The notes under the pieces are model-generated. The model did no database searches. It had not been told where the DNA came from and saw nothing but the letters and a program-made list of their open reading frames with translations. From NCBI GenBank assembly GCA_040387035.1, contig JAZKEN010000051.1, forward strand, positions 1 through 32,780: DNA of 32,780 nt, read 5' to 3'. The stretch is from Methylotenera_A sp040387035 (lineage in GTDB: Bacteria; Pseudomonadota; Gammaproteobacteria; Burkholderiales; Methylophilaceae). The position numbers and the translations under genes were made by a program. This document shows positions 22,726 to 31,457 of the stretch, piece by piece. Within the stretch, counting starts at the first letter, position 1, and each line of letters begins with the position of its first letter.

Positions 22726-23805
22726 CTATTTTTGGCGTTGAGAAGTTAATTTTTCAATCACTTCTTCTAAGGTTTTTATTTTATCTGTTAATTGGCCCAT
22801 TTTATCCGTTAATTGACTAAGGTGGCGAATATTTGCAGCCGTCTTTAGCCATGCATCATGTTCTTGAAACGGCATCAGTGCTGTGTAGGTGCCGGCTTTA
22901 TGAATGGAACGCATAATCATGCTGCCAGGTGAAATAGTCACCTCATCAGCAATAGTTAAATGCCCCAGGATCATGGCTGCACCGCCAATTTTACAATGCT
23001 TGCCAATGATAGCACTGCCAGCGATTCCAACACAGCCGGCAATCACAGAATGTGCGCCTATACGGCAGTTATGTGCGATTTGAATCAGATTATCTAGCTT
23101 AACACCTTCTTCGATTACCGTATCGTCTATTGCACCACGGTCAATCGTGGTATTGGCACCGATATCCACATGATCATGAATGATGACACGCCCTATTTGC
23201 GGAATTTTCACCCAGTATTTTTGATTGTCTGGCGCAGCAGTTTCGGCATATCCAAAACCATCATTGCCGATAACGCATCCGGAAAACAAATGGCAGTTTT
23301 GGCCGATTTGTACGTTGTGTTTGATAGTGATATTGGCTTCAAGTTTTGTATGATCACCAACTACAGAGTTGCGCTCAATCACGCAACCGGCGCCTATCAT
23401 GACATTTTTACCGATAAGCACATTGGCCTCCACCACAACGCCCGGGCCAATGCTGCAATCTTCCGGAATTTGTGCGGATGAATCAATCACCGCGCTTGGA
23501 TGCACGCCAATTGGCGCTATATACTGTGGATTAAACAATTGTGACAAACGCGCAAAGTACGCATAAGGATTATCGGTCACAATTTTCGGAAGCTCAGTGA
23601 GCGACGCATGCTCTGGTTTGATAATGACAGCGCTGGCCGCTGTTTTATTGAGTTGCGATGTGTATTTGGTATCGCTAAAGAAGCCGATAGCGCCTGCTTG
23701 CGCATAGCCCAGCGAACCAACACGTGTAATAACGGTATCTGCAGAGCCTGAAACTGAGCCGCCTAATTGTTGTGTGATTTCTTGCAGCGATAAATGAATG
23801 CTCAT
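22726..23805 (-). CDS. lpxD: UDP-3-O-acylglucosamine N-acyltransferase
   Basis: A 359-residue acyltransferase for the third step of lipid A synthesis. An N-terminal uridine-binding domain (1-100) is followed by a left-handed beta-helix of hexapeptide repeats (about 101-300). The catalytic His245 is in IQIAHNCRIG, and NDGFGYA (181-187) is the family mark. The C-terminal helix carries a direct duplication of one heptad (QLTDKMG 331-337, QLTDKIK 338-344), which lengthens the trimer coiled coil. It lies between skp (40 bases) and fabZ (8 bases). Confidence 0.96.
   Translation of the reverse strand: MSIHLSLQEITQQLGGSVSGSADTVITRVGSLGYAQAGAIGFFSDTKYTSQLNKTAASAVIIKPEHASLTELPKIVTDNPYAYFARLSQLFNPQYIAPIGVHPSAVIDSSAQIPEDCSIGPGVVVEANVLIGKNVMIGAGCVIERNSVVGDHTKLEANITIKHNVQIGQNCHLFSGCVIGNDGFGYAETAAPDNQKYWVKIPQIGRVIIHDHVDIGANTTIDRGAIDDTVIEEGVKLDNLIQIAHNCRIGAHSVIAGCVGIAGSAIIGKHCKIGGAAMILGHLTIADEVTISPGSMIMRSIHKAGTYTALMPFQEHDAWLKTAANIRHLSQLTDKMGQLTDKIKTLEEVIEKLTSQRQK
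22778..22815. repeat. 21-base tandem duplication inside lpxD
   Basis: ATTTTATCTGTTAATTG at 22778-22794 and ATTTTATCCGTTAATTG at 22799-22815 differ at one base and lie exactly 21 bases apart, i.e. seven codons. They encode the repeated heptad QLTDK(M/I) in the C-terminal helix of LpxD. Confidence 0.85.
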
Positions 23806-23845
23806 AAAAACATCTGGATAAAAGACTGTTAAGGCAGCACCGAGT

Positions 23846-24367
23846 TTATTTTTTACCCAATAGTTTCAATACTTTATCTGTAATATCGATTTTTTTGCTG
23901 GCGTAAGCCACACCGCCATAAACCACTAAATCGTAACCATCGGTTTCGGATACGGTTTGTACCGCCTTGTTAATACGGTCTTGCAGCACAGAAAGTTCTT
24001 CGTTCTTGCGCAAGTTAATATCTTCACGCAATTCGCGCTGCTTGCGCTGAAATTCAATTTTAAGATTAGAGACGTCGCGCTCTTTATTGCGGCGTTCTGA
24101 TTCTGAAAGTGTGACGCCTTCTTTGTCTAGAGTGGCTTCAATGTCACGGATCTGCTTTTGTGTGCGATCAAGCTCTTGCGAGCGCGGGCTAAATTCGCGC
24201 TCAAGTTTTTTGCCACTTTCAGCCGTTTGCGGCGCTTCCTGCAAAATCTTGTCGACTTGAACATAGCCTACTTTAAGCTCGGCTGCCGCCAGATTGCTAC
24301 TTAAACTAGTAACTAGCGCAAACAGGCCAGCAGAAACTATGGTTTTTAACGTTTGATTCAATTCCAT
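23846..24367 (-). CDS. skp: Periplasmic chaperone Skp/OmpH
   Basis: A periplasmic holdase for unfolded outer-membrane proteins. It has a signal peptide (IVSAGLFALVTSLSSNLAAA, cleaved near residue 28-29), then the opening strand ELKVGYVQVDKILQEAP. A long charged helical hairpin follows (about 50-140; the tentacles), and then VVYGGVAYASKKIDITD near the C-terminus. It comes between bamA and lpxD as usual. The only Shine-Dalgarno, AGGAG, touches the annotated ATG (24365-24367) directly. A TTG two codons further (24359-24361) has the ideal six-base spacing and may be the true start, giving 171 residues. Confidence 0.93.
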   Translation of the reverse strand: MELNQTLKTIVSAGLFALVTSLSSNLAAAELKVGYVQVDKILQEAPQTAESGKKLEREFSPRSQELDRTQKQIRDIEATLDKEGVTLSESERRNKERDVSNLKIEFQRKQRELREDINLRKNEELSVLQDRINKAVQTVSETDGYDLVVYGGVAYASKKIDITDKVLKLLGKK

Positions 24368-24450
24368 CTCCTCACAGCACGGGCTTGTAACCCATTTAAG
24401 CTATTCTACTGTTCATACATTTATTGCTTATATTATCACTACTGGCAGGT

Positions 24451-26748
24451 TTAAAACTGCTGCCCAAGTTGGAATTGCAATGTCTGGGTTTGATCGCCCT
24501 CTTTTGCGTTAAGTGCTTTTGCAAATACCAGTTTCAAAGGACCAAACGGTGAGAACCAGCTAATACCCACACCGGTAGAGTAACGTAACTCACCCAGGCT
24601 AAGTGATTGATTTTCTGAGTAAACATTACCGGCATCAAAAAACGCGCTTAAACGAAATTGTGATGAATTTTTAACCAAAGGCACAGGTACGAATAACTCG
24701 GCGTTAGCCAGTATGCGACGCGTACCACCTACAGCAAAATCTTCGCCGGTCAATGGATCGGTATCGCGCGGGCCAATCGCGCCGTTATCATAACCGCGCA
24801 CCGAGTTTACGCCGCCGATGTAGAAGTTTTTAAAGAATGGGTACACTTCGCTACCGTAACTATCGGCAAAACCTAACTCACCATTCAACAACAAGGTCGT
24901 ATCTTTATATATCTCTTTATACCAGGCGTGCTTATATTCCACTTTGTAATACTGTAAATCCAGGCCTGGCACACTGGCTTCTGCAGTTAATCGCTGTAAA
25001 ACGCCATTATTCGGGAACAAGGTGTTATCGCGCGAATCGTGGGTCCAGCCTAAAGCCAACTGTAAAGAGCTATTGCTGCAACCACTTAAATTACCGCAAA
25101 AATCCAGATACTGTTTCGGACTGTTGCTGGACAAATCGATTTTTGTGTAATCAGCGGTCAAGCCAGCACTGAAGAAATCGCGCTCACTTAATGGCAAGCC
25201 AAAGCGTACGCCTGCGCCATATGAAGAGCTGCTGTAAGTACCAATGTCCAGCGATTGCGTGTTTACATCGCGCCTGTATACATCAAAGCCGCGGCTGATA
25301 CCATCCGGTGTAAAATATGGGTCAGTAAAGGAAAGCGAATAAGTGGTGTTTACTTTACCCGTGTTGATTTGTGCAGAAACACGGTTTCCTGTGCCCAAAA
25401 AGTTTTGCTGATTGACGGTAACGCCTAAAACCACACCTTCATTACTTGATAAGCCCGCGCCGAACTGCACGCTACCAGTCGACCTTTCGGTCACGTTGAT
25501 ATTAATATCAACTTGGTCATTGCTACCCGGCACGGCTGGCGTTTCAATATTCACATTATCAAAATACTGCAAACGCTCTAAACGTACCTTAGAACGATCA
25601 ATTTTGTCGCCGGCATACCAGGCTGACTCAAGCTGGCGCATTTCGCGGCGTAACACAGAATCACGCGTGCGCGTGTTGCCGGTCAGGTTGATACGGCGCA
25701 CATAAACGCGTTTTCCCGGATCCACAAAAAAAGTAAACGCAGCGGTATGGTTTTCTTTGTTGATTTCGGGGATTGCATTGACATTAGAAAAGGCATAACC
25801 ATCATTACTTAACCTGTCGCTAATCGCTTTGCTCGATTCGGTAATTAGTTGACGATTAAACGTATCGTTTTTAGCGATTTTAATCAGTGGTTGAAGATCA
25901 GCTTCCGGCACTTGCAACTCGCCAGCCAGTTTTACGTCACTGATGGTATATTTCTCGCCTTCGGTAACGTTAACCGTAATATAAATATCTTGCTTATCAG
26001 GCGAGATAGACACTTGGGTCGAATCAACCGAAAACTCCAAGTAGCCTTGATTCATGTAAAACGACTTTAATGTTTCCAGGTCAGCGGTCAGCTTTTGCTT
26101 GGAATACTGATCGTCTTTGTTCCACCAGCTCATCCAGTTAGGGGTGGTCAGCAAAAATTCGGCGCGCAGGTCTTCAGTGGTAAACACGTTATTACCCACA
26201 ATATTGATATCACGAATTTTGGCGACTACGCCCTCTTCAATTTCAAAGCGTACGGCAACGCGGTTACGCTCCAGCGGGCTAACAACTGTTTTTACATTGG
26301 CGCCATATTTGCCTTGGGCTAAATATTGACGCTTGATTTCTTGCTCCGCGCGATCCAGTTGCGATTTGTCAAAAATCAAACCTTCTGAGATACCGATTTG
26401 CTTAAGGCCTTCTGTCATTTTGTCAGAAGGAAAAGACTTATTGCCACTGAAATCGATTTTGGCAATTGCTGAACGCTCTTGCACCGTGACAACCAGTACA
26501 TCACCTTCGGCCTCAATACGCACGTCTTTAAAAAAGCCCGTGTTATAGAGAGATTTGATCGCTTGCGTGGCTTTTTCGTCGCTCATCACATCGCCAACTT
26601 GTACCGGCAGGTAATTAAAAATGGTGCCTGCTTCGGTGCGTTGTAAACCTTCTACGCGGATGTCTTTTACTACAAAAGGCTCAAGCGCCAACACATGCTG
26701 GCTGAAGAGTGCGAATACAATAGCGGGGATATGGCGGATTTTAAACAA
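24451..26748 (-). CDS. bamA: Outer membrane protein assembly factor BamA
   Basis: A 765-residue Omp85 protein, the core of the BAM insertase. A signal peptide ends near LALEPF (about residue 22). Five POTRA repeats run to about residue 420; strand starts such as FVVKDIRVEGLQRT, AIAKIDFSGNKSF, AKIRDINIVGNNVF, YTISDVKLAGELQV and VYVRRINLTGNTRTRD mark them. The C-terminal 16-strand barrel holds the loop-6 VRGY motif (650-653, VRGF in E. coli) and ends in aromatic Phe, the BAM recognition end. The start is TTG (26746-26748), with no in-frame ATG nearby and a weak ribosome site. It is 4 bases past the rseP stop, so coupling is likely. Confidence 0.96.
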   Translation of the reverse strand: MFKIRHIPAIVFALFSQHVLALEPFVVKDIRVEGLQRTEAGTIFNYLPVQVGDVMSDEKATQAIKSLYNTGFFKDVRIEAEGDVLVVTVQERSAIAKIDFSGNKSFPSDKMTEGLKQIGISEGLIFDKSQLDRAEQEIKRQYLAQGKYGANVKTVVSPLERNRVAVRFEIEEGVVAKIRDINIVGNNVFTTEDLRAEFLLTTPNWMSWWNKDDQYSKQKLTADLETLKSFYMNQGYLEFSVDSTQVSISPDKQDIYITVNVTEGEKYTISDVKLAGELQVPEADLQPLIKIAKNDTFNRQLITESSKAISDRLSNDGYAFSNVNAIPEINKENHTAAFTFFVDPGKRVYVRRINLTGNTRTRDSVLRREMRQLESAWYAGDKIDRSKVRLERLQYFDNVNIETPAVPGSNDQVDININVTERSTGSVQFGAGLSSNEGVVLGVTVNQQNFLGTGNRVSAQINTGKVNTTYSLSFTDPYFTPDGISRGFDVYRRDVNTQSLDIGTYSSSSYGAGVRFGLPLSERDFFSAGLTADYTKIDLSSNSPKQYLDFCGNLSGCSNSSLQLALGWTHDSRDNTLFPNNGVLQRLTAEASVPGLDLQYYKVEYKHAWYKEIYKDTTLLLNGELGFADSYGSEVYPFFKNFYIGGVNSVRGYDNGAIGPRDTDPLTGEDFAVGGTRRILANAELFVPVPLVKNSSQFRLSAFFDAGNVYSENQSLSLGELRYSTGVGISWFSPFGPLKLVFAKALNAKEGDQTQTLQFQLGQQF

Positions 26749-26752
26749 ATGA

Positions 26753-28156
26753 TTAACCCGTAATTAGTCGATTGAAGTCATTAAAAATGGCAATTGTCAT
26801 TAGTAAACCTAACAACACGAACCCTATTTTTTGTCCAGCTAACATAGTTTGATCTGACACTGGCGAACCCTTGAATATTTCAACGATATAATACATTAAA
26901 TGCCCGCCATCTAACACAGGTATTGGTAAAAGGTTGAGCACACCAATACTAATACTGACTAAAGCCAGAAAACTAAGAAAGGTGACAAGCCCTAAATTCG
27001 CGCTCTCGCCAGCAAATGTTGCAATGGTCACCGGGCCACTGATGCCTTTAATTGATACCTGCCCAGTCAGCATCCTGCCCAGCATTTTCAGGCTAAAAAT
27101 TGCAGTATCCCATGTTTTTGAAATAGCTTTTTGAAAGCTTTCGAGTGGTAAATACTTAATTTCAATCAATAGCTTATCCAACACCGCCTGTTCAATTTTC
27201 ACACTGGCGCCTAACCTGCCGATTTCTTTGCTGTTTTCCGTTATTTGTTCCGGGGTGGCAACAAGAGTCAGTATTTTTTGAGCGCGCTCTATTTTAAACT
27301 GTAATGGCTGCTCCGGATTGGCCTTCACCGTATTAACCACGCTTTCCCAATCGGGCATGCTGACATTATCAATACTGAGGATTTTGTCACCTGTTTGAAA
27401 ACTGGCTTTTTGCGCTGCGCTGTCCGGCAGTATTTCACCCAAAATAGGTAGCAATGCTGGCTTCAACATGTCCAAGCCCACTTTTTTCAGGATATCGATT
27501 TCCGGGTCGCTTTCAATCCCTTCAAAGCTCAGCACACGCGTGCTCAGGTCCTGATGTTCATTTAGCGTTTCAACTTCTACACTTTTGCTTTCAAGGGAAT
27601 GCTCTAACAATATCCAACGCGCATCTGTCCAGGTTTTAACTGGCATGCCAGCGACTTTCTGAATGGTTTCACCACTTTTAAAACCTGCACTTGCCGCCAA
27701 GCTATCGACGGCAACTTCACCCACGATTGGGCGCATGCCGGTCACCCCTTGCATAAACAACAGCCAATACAGCAATATGGCTAATAAAAGGTTGGCGACA
27801 GGCCCAGCCAAGACAATGGCAATACGCTTCCACACCTTCTGGCGGTTAAATGCACGCTTTAATTCAGTTTCAGAATAAACCGCTTGCTCAATATATTGGC
27901 CATTTTCAAGCGCCGATTCGCGCTCGGCTTTTAACTCACGCTCATCCAGCATTTTGACAAAACCGCCAAGCGGAATCGCCGCTAGCACGAATTCCGTTTT
28001 ATCCTTGCCAAAGGTTTTTTTCCACAAGGGTTTGCCAAAGCCGATTGAAAATCGCAGCACTTTGACATCGCACCAGCGCGCCACCTGAAAATGCCCGTAC
28101 TCATGTATCGTCACCAATAGGCCGATAGTGACAATAAATGCGAACAAGGTCATCAT
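26753..28156 (-). CDS. rseP: Site-2 intramembrane zinc metalloprotease RseP
   Basis: A 467-residue inner-membrane protease that in E. coli cleaves RseA in the sigma-E envelope-stress cascade and clears signal peptides. The zinc motif HEYGH is at 18-22 in the first transmembrane helix, followed by GFGKPLWKK. Two PDZ domains span about 120-300, and the third zinc ligand lies in NLLPIPVLDGGH (408-419). Three further hydrophobic segments are visible (near 105-125, 385-410 and 440-460). It starts ATGATG and overlaps the dxr stop by four bases. No rseA gene lies in the window. Confidence 0.95.
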   Translation of the reverse strand: MMTLFAFIVTIGLLVTIHEYGHFQVARWCDVKVLRFSIGFGKPLWKKTFGKDKTEFVLAAIPLGGFVKMLDERELKAERESALENGQYIEQAVYSETELKRAFNRQKVWKRIAIVLAGPVANLLLAILLYWLLFMQGVTGMRPIVGEVAVDSLAASAGFKSGETIQKVAGMPVKTWTDARWILLEHSLESKSVEVETLNEHQDLSTRVLSFEGIESDPEIDILKKVGLDMLKPALLPILGEILPDSAAQKASFQTGDKILSIDNVSMPDWESVVNTVKANPEQPLQFKIERAQKILTLVATPEQITENSKEIGRLGASVKIEQAVLDKLLIEIKYLPLESFQKAISKTWDTAIFSLKMLGRMLTGQVSIKGISGPVTIATFAGESANLGLVTFLSFLALVSISIGVLNLLPIPVLDGGHLMYYIVEIFKGSPVSDQTMLAGQKIGFVLLGLLMTIAIFNDFNRLITG

Positions 28157-29352
28157 GCGCTTAAGGCCTGTTGTGGTTTGATTTTAACCATATTGCTTTG
28201 TGCGAATTGCCTTGCTTCAAGGTCGATAGCCTGTAATTGCTCCAAAGATGAAACAGGCTCAGACGGTATGCAATCCAGCGCTTTTGCAATCAAAACGGGG
28301 ATGCTTAAAAAGTGGATCTGATCATTCAAAAACGCCTCTACTGCGACCTCATTGACGGCATTCAATATTGCTGGTGCTGTGCCGCCTAACGCCAAGGCAT
28401 CATAGGCCAATTGCAGGCATGGAAAGCGTTTGGTGTCCGGCGCTTCAAACTCAAGTTTGGCGATTTCCAGCAAATTAAGTGATGCCACGCCTGATTCAAT
28501 ACGATTGGGGTAAGCCAGCGCATAGGCAATCGGTGTACGCATATCAGGGTTGCCCAGCTGCGCCAGCACGCTGCCATCGATATATTCCACCATGGAATGA
28601 ATCACGCTTTGCGGGTGCACAACCACTTCTATCTGCTCAGGCTTGGCATTGAATAACCAGTGCGCCTCAATCACCTCTAAACCCTTGTTCATCAAGGTGG
28701 CCGAATCAATGGTGATTTTGGCACCCATCACCCAGTTAGGGTGTTTCAGTGCCAGCGCCGGAGTAACGGCTTCTAATTGTGCTTGTGAGTAGCGCCGGAA
28801 CGGGCCGCCAGATGCGGTGAGCAGAATTTTGCGGATGCCACTATCGCTTAAATGCGCTAACTGCTGCGGTGGCATCACCTGGAATATCGCGTTGTGCTCG
28901 CTATCGATTGGCAACAAGGTCGCGCCACCGGCTTTAACCGCTTGCATAAACAAGCTACCGGCCATAACCAGCGTTTCTTTATTGGCCAGTAAAATGCGTT
29001 TACCGGCATGCGCGGCAGCCATGGCTGGCTTTAAGCCGGCTGCACCAACGATTGCCGCCATCACAATATCAACTTGCGCGTTGCTAGATACCTGCTCCAG
29101 GCCTGCCATACCTGAGATAACCCGGGTTTGACTGCCCGCTGCTTTTAACTGCTCACGTAAATCAAGTGCGGATTTTTCATTCAGCAAAACCGCAATCTGC
29201 GGCTTGAATTGCAAACATTGCTTTAACATCACGGCTACATTGGAGTTAGCCGCCAGCGCATACACTTGATAGGCATCCGCGTGCCGCTCAATCACATCCA
29301 GCGTTTGTAAGCCTATGGTGCCTGTGCTACCTAAGATAGTGATTTTTTGCAA
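28153..29352 (-). CDS. dxr: 1-deoxy-D-xylulose-5-phosphate reductoisomerase
   Basis: A 399-residue enzyme that forms 2-C-methyl-D-erythritol 4-phosphate with NADPH, the committed step of the MEP isoprenoid pathway. The dinucleotide loop LGSTGTIG is at 7-14, LANKETLV at 122-129, and the metal site is Asp150 and Glu152 in PIDSEHNAIFQ. LTASGGPFR and HPNWVMGAKITIDSATLMNKG follow, as in all Dxr. The start codon is TTG (29350-29352) one base after the cdsA stop, with a poor ribosome site, so it probably relies on coupling to cdsA. Confidence 0.95.
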   Translation of the reverse strand: MQKITILGSTGTIGLQTLDVIERHADAYQVYALAANSNVAVMLKQCLQFKPQIAVLLNEKSALDLREQLKAAGSQTRVISGMAGLEQVSSNAQVDIVMAAIVGAAGLKPAMAAAHAGKRILLANKETLVMAGSLFMQAVKAGGATLLPIDSEHNAIFQVMPPQQLAHLSDSGIRKILLTASGGPFRRYSQAQLEAVTPALALKHPNWVMGAKITIDSATLMNKGLEVIEAHWLFNAKPEQIEVVVHPQSVIHSMVEYIDGSVLAQLGNPDMRTPIAYALAYPNRIESGVASLNLLEIAKLEFEAPDTKRFPCLQLAYDALALGGTAPAILNAVNEVAVEAFLNDQIHFLSIPVLIAKALDCIPSEPVSSLEQLQAIDLEARQFAQSNMVKIKPQQALSA

Positions 29353-29353
29353 T

Positions 29354-30044
29354 TTAAGCGACCGAGTTAAAGTATGAGTAGGTGTAAATCATCAGGATAG
29401 CGATGGGCAGGCTGGGAATAATACCGTCTACACGATCTAAAACACCGCCGTGGCCTGGCAACAGATGCCCGCTATCTTTAAGGTTGGCTTGTCGCTTCAT
29501 CAGTGATTCAAACAAATCACCTACCACGCCTAAAATGGTGATCACCCACAAAGCGGGGAAAATGGCCAGCTGGTGAAAACCCACACCATCGTTTAAATAT
29601 AAGACCGCGCCAAACAGCGTGACTGCAATCAAAGCGCCAATTACGCCTTCCCAGGTTTTACCTGGGCTGATATTGGGCGCTAATTTATGCTTGCCGAAAT
29701 TTTTACCGGCAAAATAGGCCGCACTATCGGCAATCCAGATAGTTGCCAGCAATACCAGCAGCAACCATGGGTCCGCACCTTTAGCACAAACCAAGGCCAG
29801 CCATAGCGATGCGATCAGCAACAAACCCAAGGCTGCCATAAGGTATTTNNNNNNNNNNNNNNNNNNNNNNNNNNNNNNNNNNNNNNNNNNNNNNNNNNNN
29901 NNNNNNNNNNNNNNNNNNNNNNNNNNNNNNNNNNNNNNNNNNNNNNNNCATGGCATACGCCCAGCTGATATTGCCCAGCATAAACAGCGCAGGGATAAAA
30001 AAAGCGACCAGTATGGCGGCGGTAATAACGCGGGTTTTAAGCAT
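29354..30044 (-). CDS. cdsA: Phosphatidate cytidylyltransferase, interrupted by an assembly gap
   Basis: An integral membrane enzyme that makes CDP-diacylglycerol from phosphatidate and CTP. The first 32 residues (from ATG at 30042-30044, MLKTRVITAAILVAFFIPAL) contain the first transmembrane helix and end exactly at the gap. The last 164 residues resume after it, with several transmembrane helices and the full signature SLMKR...KDSG...PGHGGVLDRVDG. The two parts fall in different frames across the 100-N placeholder. Each meets the gap on a codon boundary, so a real gap divisible by three rejoins them. About 70-75 residues are missing relative to typical CdsA (about 265-275). Treat it as one intact gene. 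It lies between uppS (7 bases) and dxr (1 base). Confidence 0.9.
29849..29948. other. Assembly gap (100 N) inside cdsA
   Basis: Exactly 100 undetermined bases. Reading frames on the two sides require a gap length divisible by three, which 100 is not, so the N count is a placeholder and not a measurement. Confidence 0.97.
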
Positions 30045-30051
30045 ATTTGAA

Positions 30052-30816
30052 CTAACTGCCCGCCGTTAATTGTTCACTGGTGCGGCCAAAGCGGCGCTCT
30101 CTTTGCTGATAGGAACTGATTGCCGCAGTGAAGGCTTTTGAATCAAAGTCCGGCCAAAGTGTGTCGGTAAAATATAACTCGGTATACGCCAATTGCCAAA
30201 GCAGAAAGTTGCTGACGCGCTTTTCGCCACCGGTGCGGATAAACAAATCTGGCTCGGTGGCGTAATGCATGGATAAATAAGGCGCGATATCTTCTTCTGT
30301 AAATGCATCTTGCTTGGCTGGAAGCGCTTTAACCATGCGATTGGTGGCCTGCAGGATATCCCAGCGCCCACCGTAATTGGCAGCAATACTTAAGGTTAGG
30401 CCTGTATTGTTAGCGGTTAACTTTTCTGAAGCTTCAATTTGCGCCACTAAATCCGCATTAAAACGCGTGCGGTCACCAATCAATATCAAGCGGATATTAT
30501 TGTCATGCAGCTTGACCACTTCACGTTTAAGCGCATCCATAAACAAGCCCATTAAAAACGAGACTTCATCATCAGGCCGGCGCCAGTTTTCACTGCTAAA
30601 GGCAAACAAGGTTAAAAACTTGACATCCATTTGCGCGCACTGCTTGACCAGGTCACGCACGATTTCCACCCCGCGTTTATGGCCAGCTACGCGCGGTAAG
30701 AAACGTTTTCTGGCCCAACGTCCATTACCATCCATAATCACCGCGATATGCTGTGGAATTTCAGCTGATTCAGGAATGGCTTGTGTAGAACTTGACGATT
30801 TGGAAAAAAACTTCAA
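30052..30816 (-). CDS. uppS: Undecaprenyl diphosphate synthase (cis-prenyltransferase)
   Basis: A 254-residue cis-prenyltransferase that builds the C55 lipid carrier from farnesyl diphosphate and isopentenyl diphosphate. The catalytic Asp29 is in AVIMDGNGRWARKR, followed by GHKRGVEIV, TLFAFSSENWRRP and FIRTGGEKRVSNFLLWQ, then YTELYFTDTLWPDF. It has a Ser-rich N-terminal extension of about 20 residues before the conserved part. The start is TTG (30814-30816), with AAAGGA seven bases upstream, a good site. It lies between frr (38 bases) and cdsA (7 bases). Confidence 0.95.
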   Translation of the reverse strand: MKFFSKSSSSTQAIPESAEIPQHIAVIMDGNGRWARKRFLPRVAGHKRGVEIVRDLVKQCAQMDVKFLTLFAFSSENWRRPDDEVSFLMGLFMDALKREVVKLHDNNIRLILIGDRTRFNADLVAQIEASEKLTANNTGLTLSIAANYGGRWDILQATNRMVKALPAKQDAFTEEDIAPYLSMHYATEPDLFIRTGGEKRVSNFLLWQLAYTELYFTDTLWPDFDSKAFTAAISSYQQRERRFGRTSEQLTAGS

Positions 30817-30854
30817 TGCGTGATCCTTTTAATTGCGGCATTCATACTGACTAG

Positions 30855-31412
30855 CTAAACCGCCATCAAATCAGTTTCTTTGGCTTGCAGCAATTTATCC
30901 ACTTCAACAACCGCTTTATCTGTCATTTTCTGCACGTCGTCTTGCGCACGACGCTCGTCGTCTTCACCGATTTCTTTATCTTTCAGCAATTTCTTTAAGG
31001 CATCATTGGCATCACGACGCACATTGCGGATAGCCACTTTTGCGCCTTCTCCCTCATTGCGTACGATTTTGGTCAAATCGCGGCGGCGCTCTTCTGTCAG
31101 CATTGGCATCGGCACGCGGATCAGGTCACCATTGGTGGCTGGGTTAAGGCCCAGATCGCAATCACGGATGGCCTTCTCAACCTTGCCAATCATATTTTTT
31201 TCATAAGGCTGTACATTAATGGTGCGTGCGTCGCCCAAATTAACGTTGGCCACCTGGTTTACCGCTACCATAGACCCATAGTACTCAACCATCACATGAT
31301 CAAGCAAGCCGGTGTGGGCACGACCGGTACGAATTTTTGCCAGGTCATTTTTAAGCGATTCTAATGACTTCTGCATTTTTAAATCGGCGTTTTTTTTAAT
31401 CTCTTCCAACAT
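30855..31412 (-). CDS. frr: Ribosome recycling factor
   Basis: A protein of 185 residues that splits the post-termination ribosome with EF-G. It starts MLEEIKKNADLKMQKSLESL, has the family core LAKIRTGRAHTGLLDHVMVEYYG, and further on VPMPMLTEERRRDLTKIV. I choose the ATG at 31410-31412, which has GGAG six bases upstream and gives the standard length. A TTG four codons upstream overlaps that Shine-Dalgarno and is rejected. It follows pyrH by 45 bases, the near-universal pyrH-frr order. Confidence 0.97.
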   Translation of the reverse strand: MLEEIKKNADLKMQKSLESLKNDLAKIRTGRAHTGLLDHVMVEYYGSMVAVNQVANVNLGDARTINVQPYEKNMIGKVEKAIRDCDLGLNPATNGDLIRVPMPMLTEERRRDLTKIVRNEGEGAKVAIRNVRRDANDALKKLLKDKEIGEDDERRAQDDVQKMTDKAVVEVDKLLQAKETDLMAV

Positions 31413-31457
31413 GTGCTTCTCCAACTTTACTTATTATTGACGCAAATAAACTAATTG

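Noticed and set aside
29354..29956. Separate gene made of the cdsA C-terminal part starting in the gap flank
   Set aside because: Its first codons come from bases before the N run read in the wrong frame; it is the second half of cdsA.
31413..31424. TTG start four codons upstream for frr
   Set aside because: It overlaps the GGAG ribosome site that serves the ATG at 31412, which gives the standard 185 residues.
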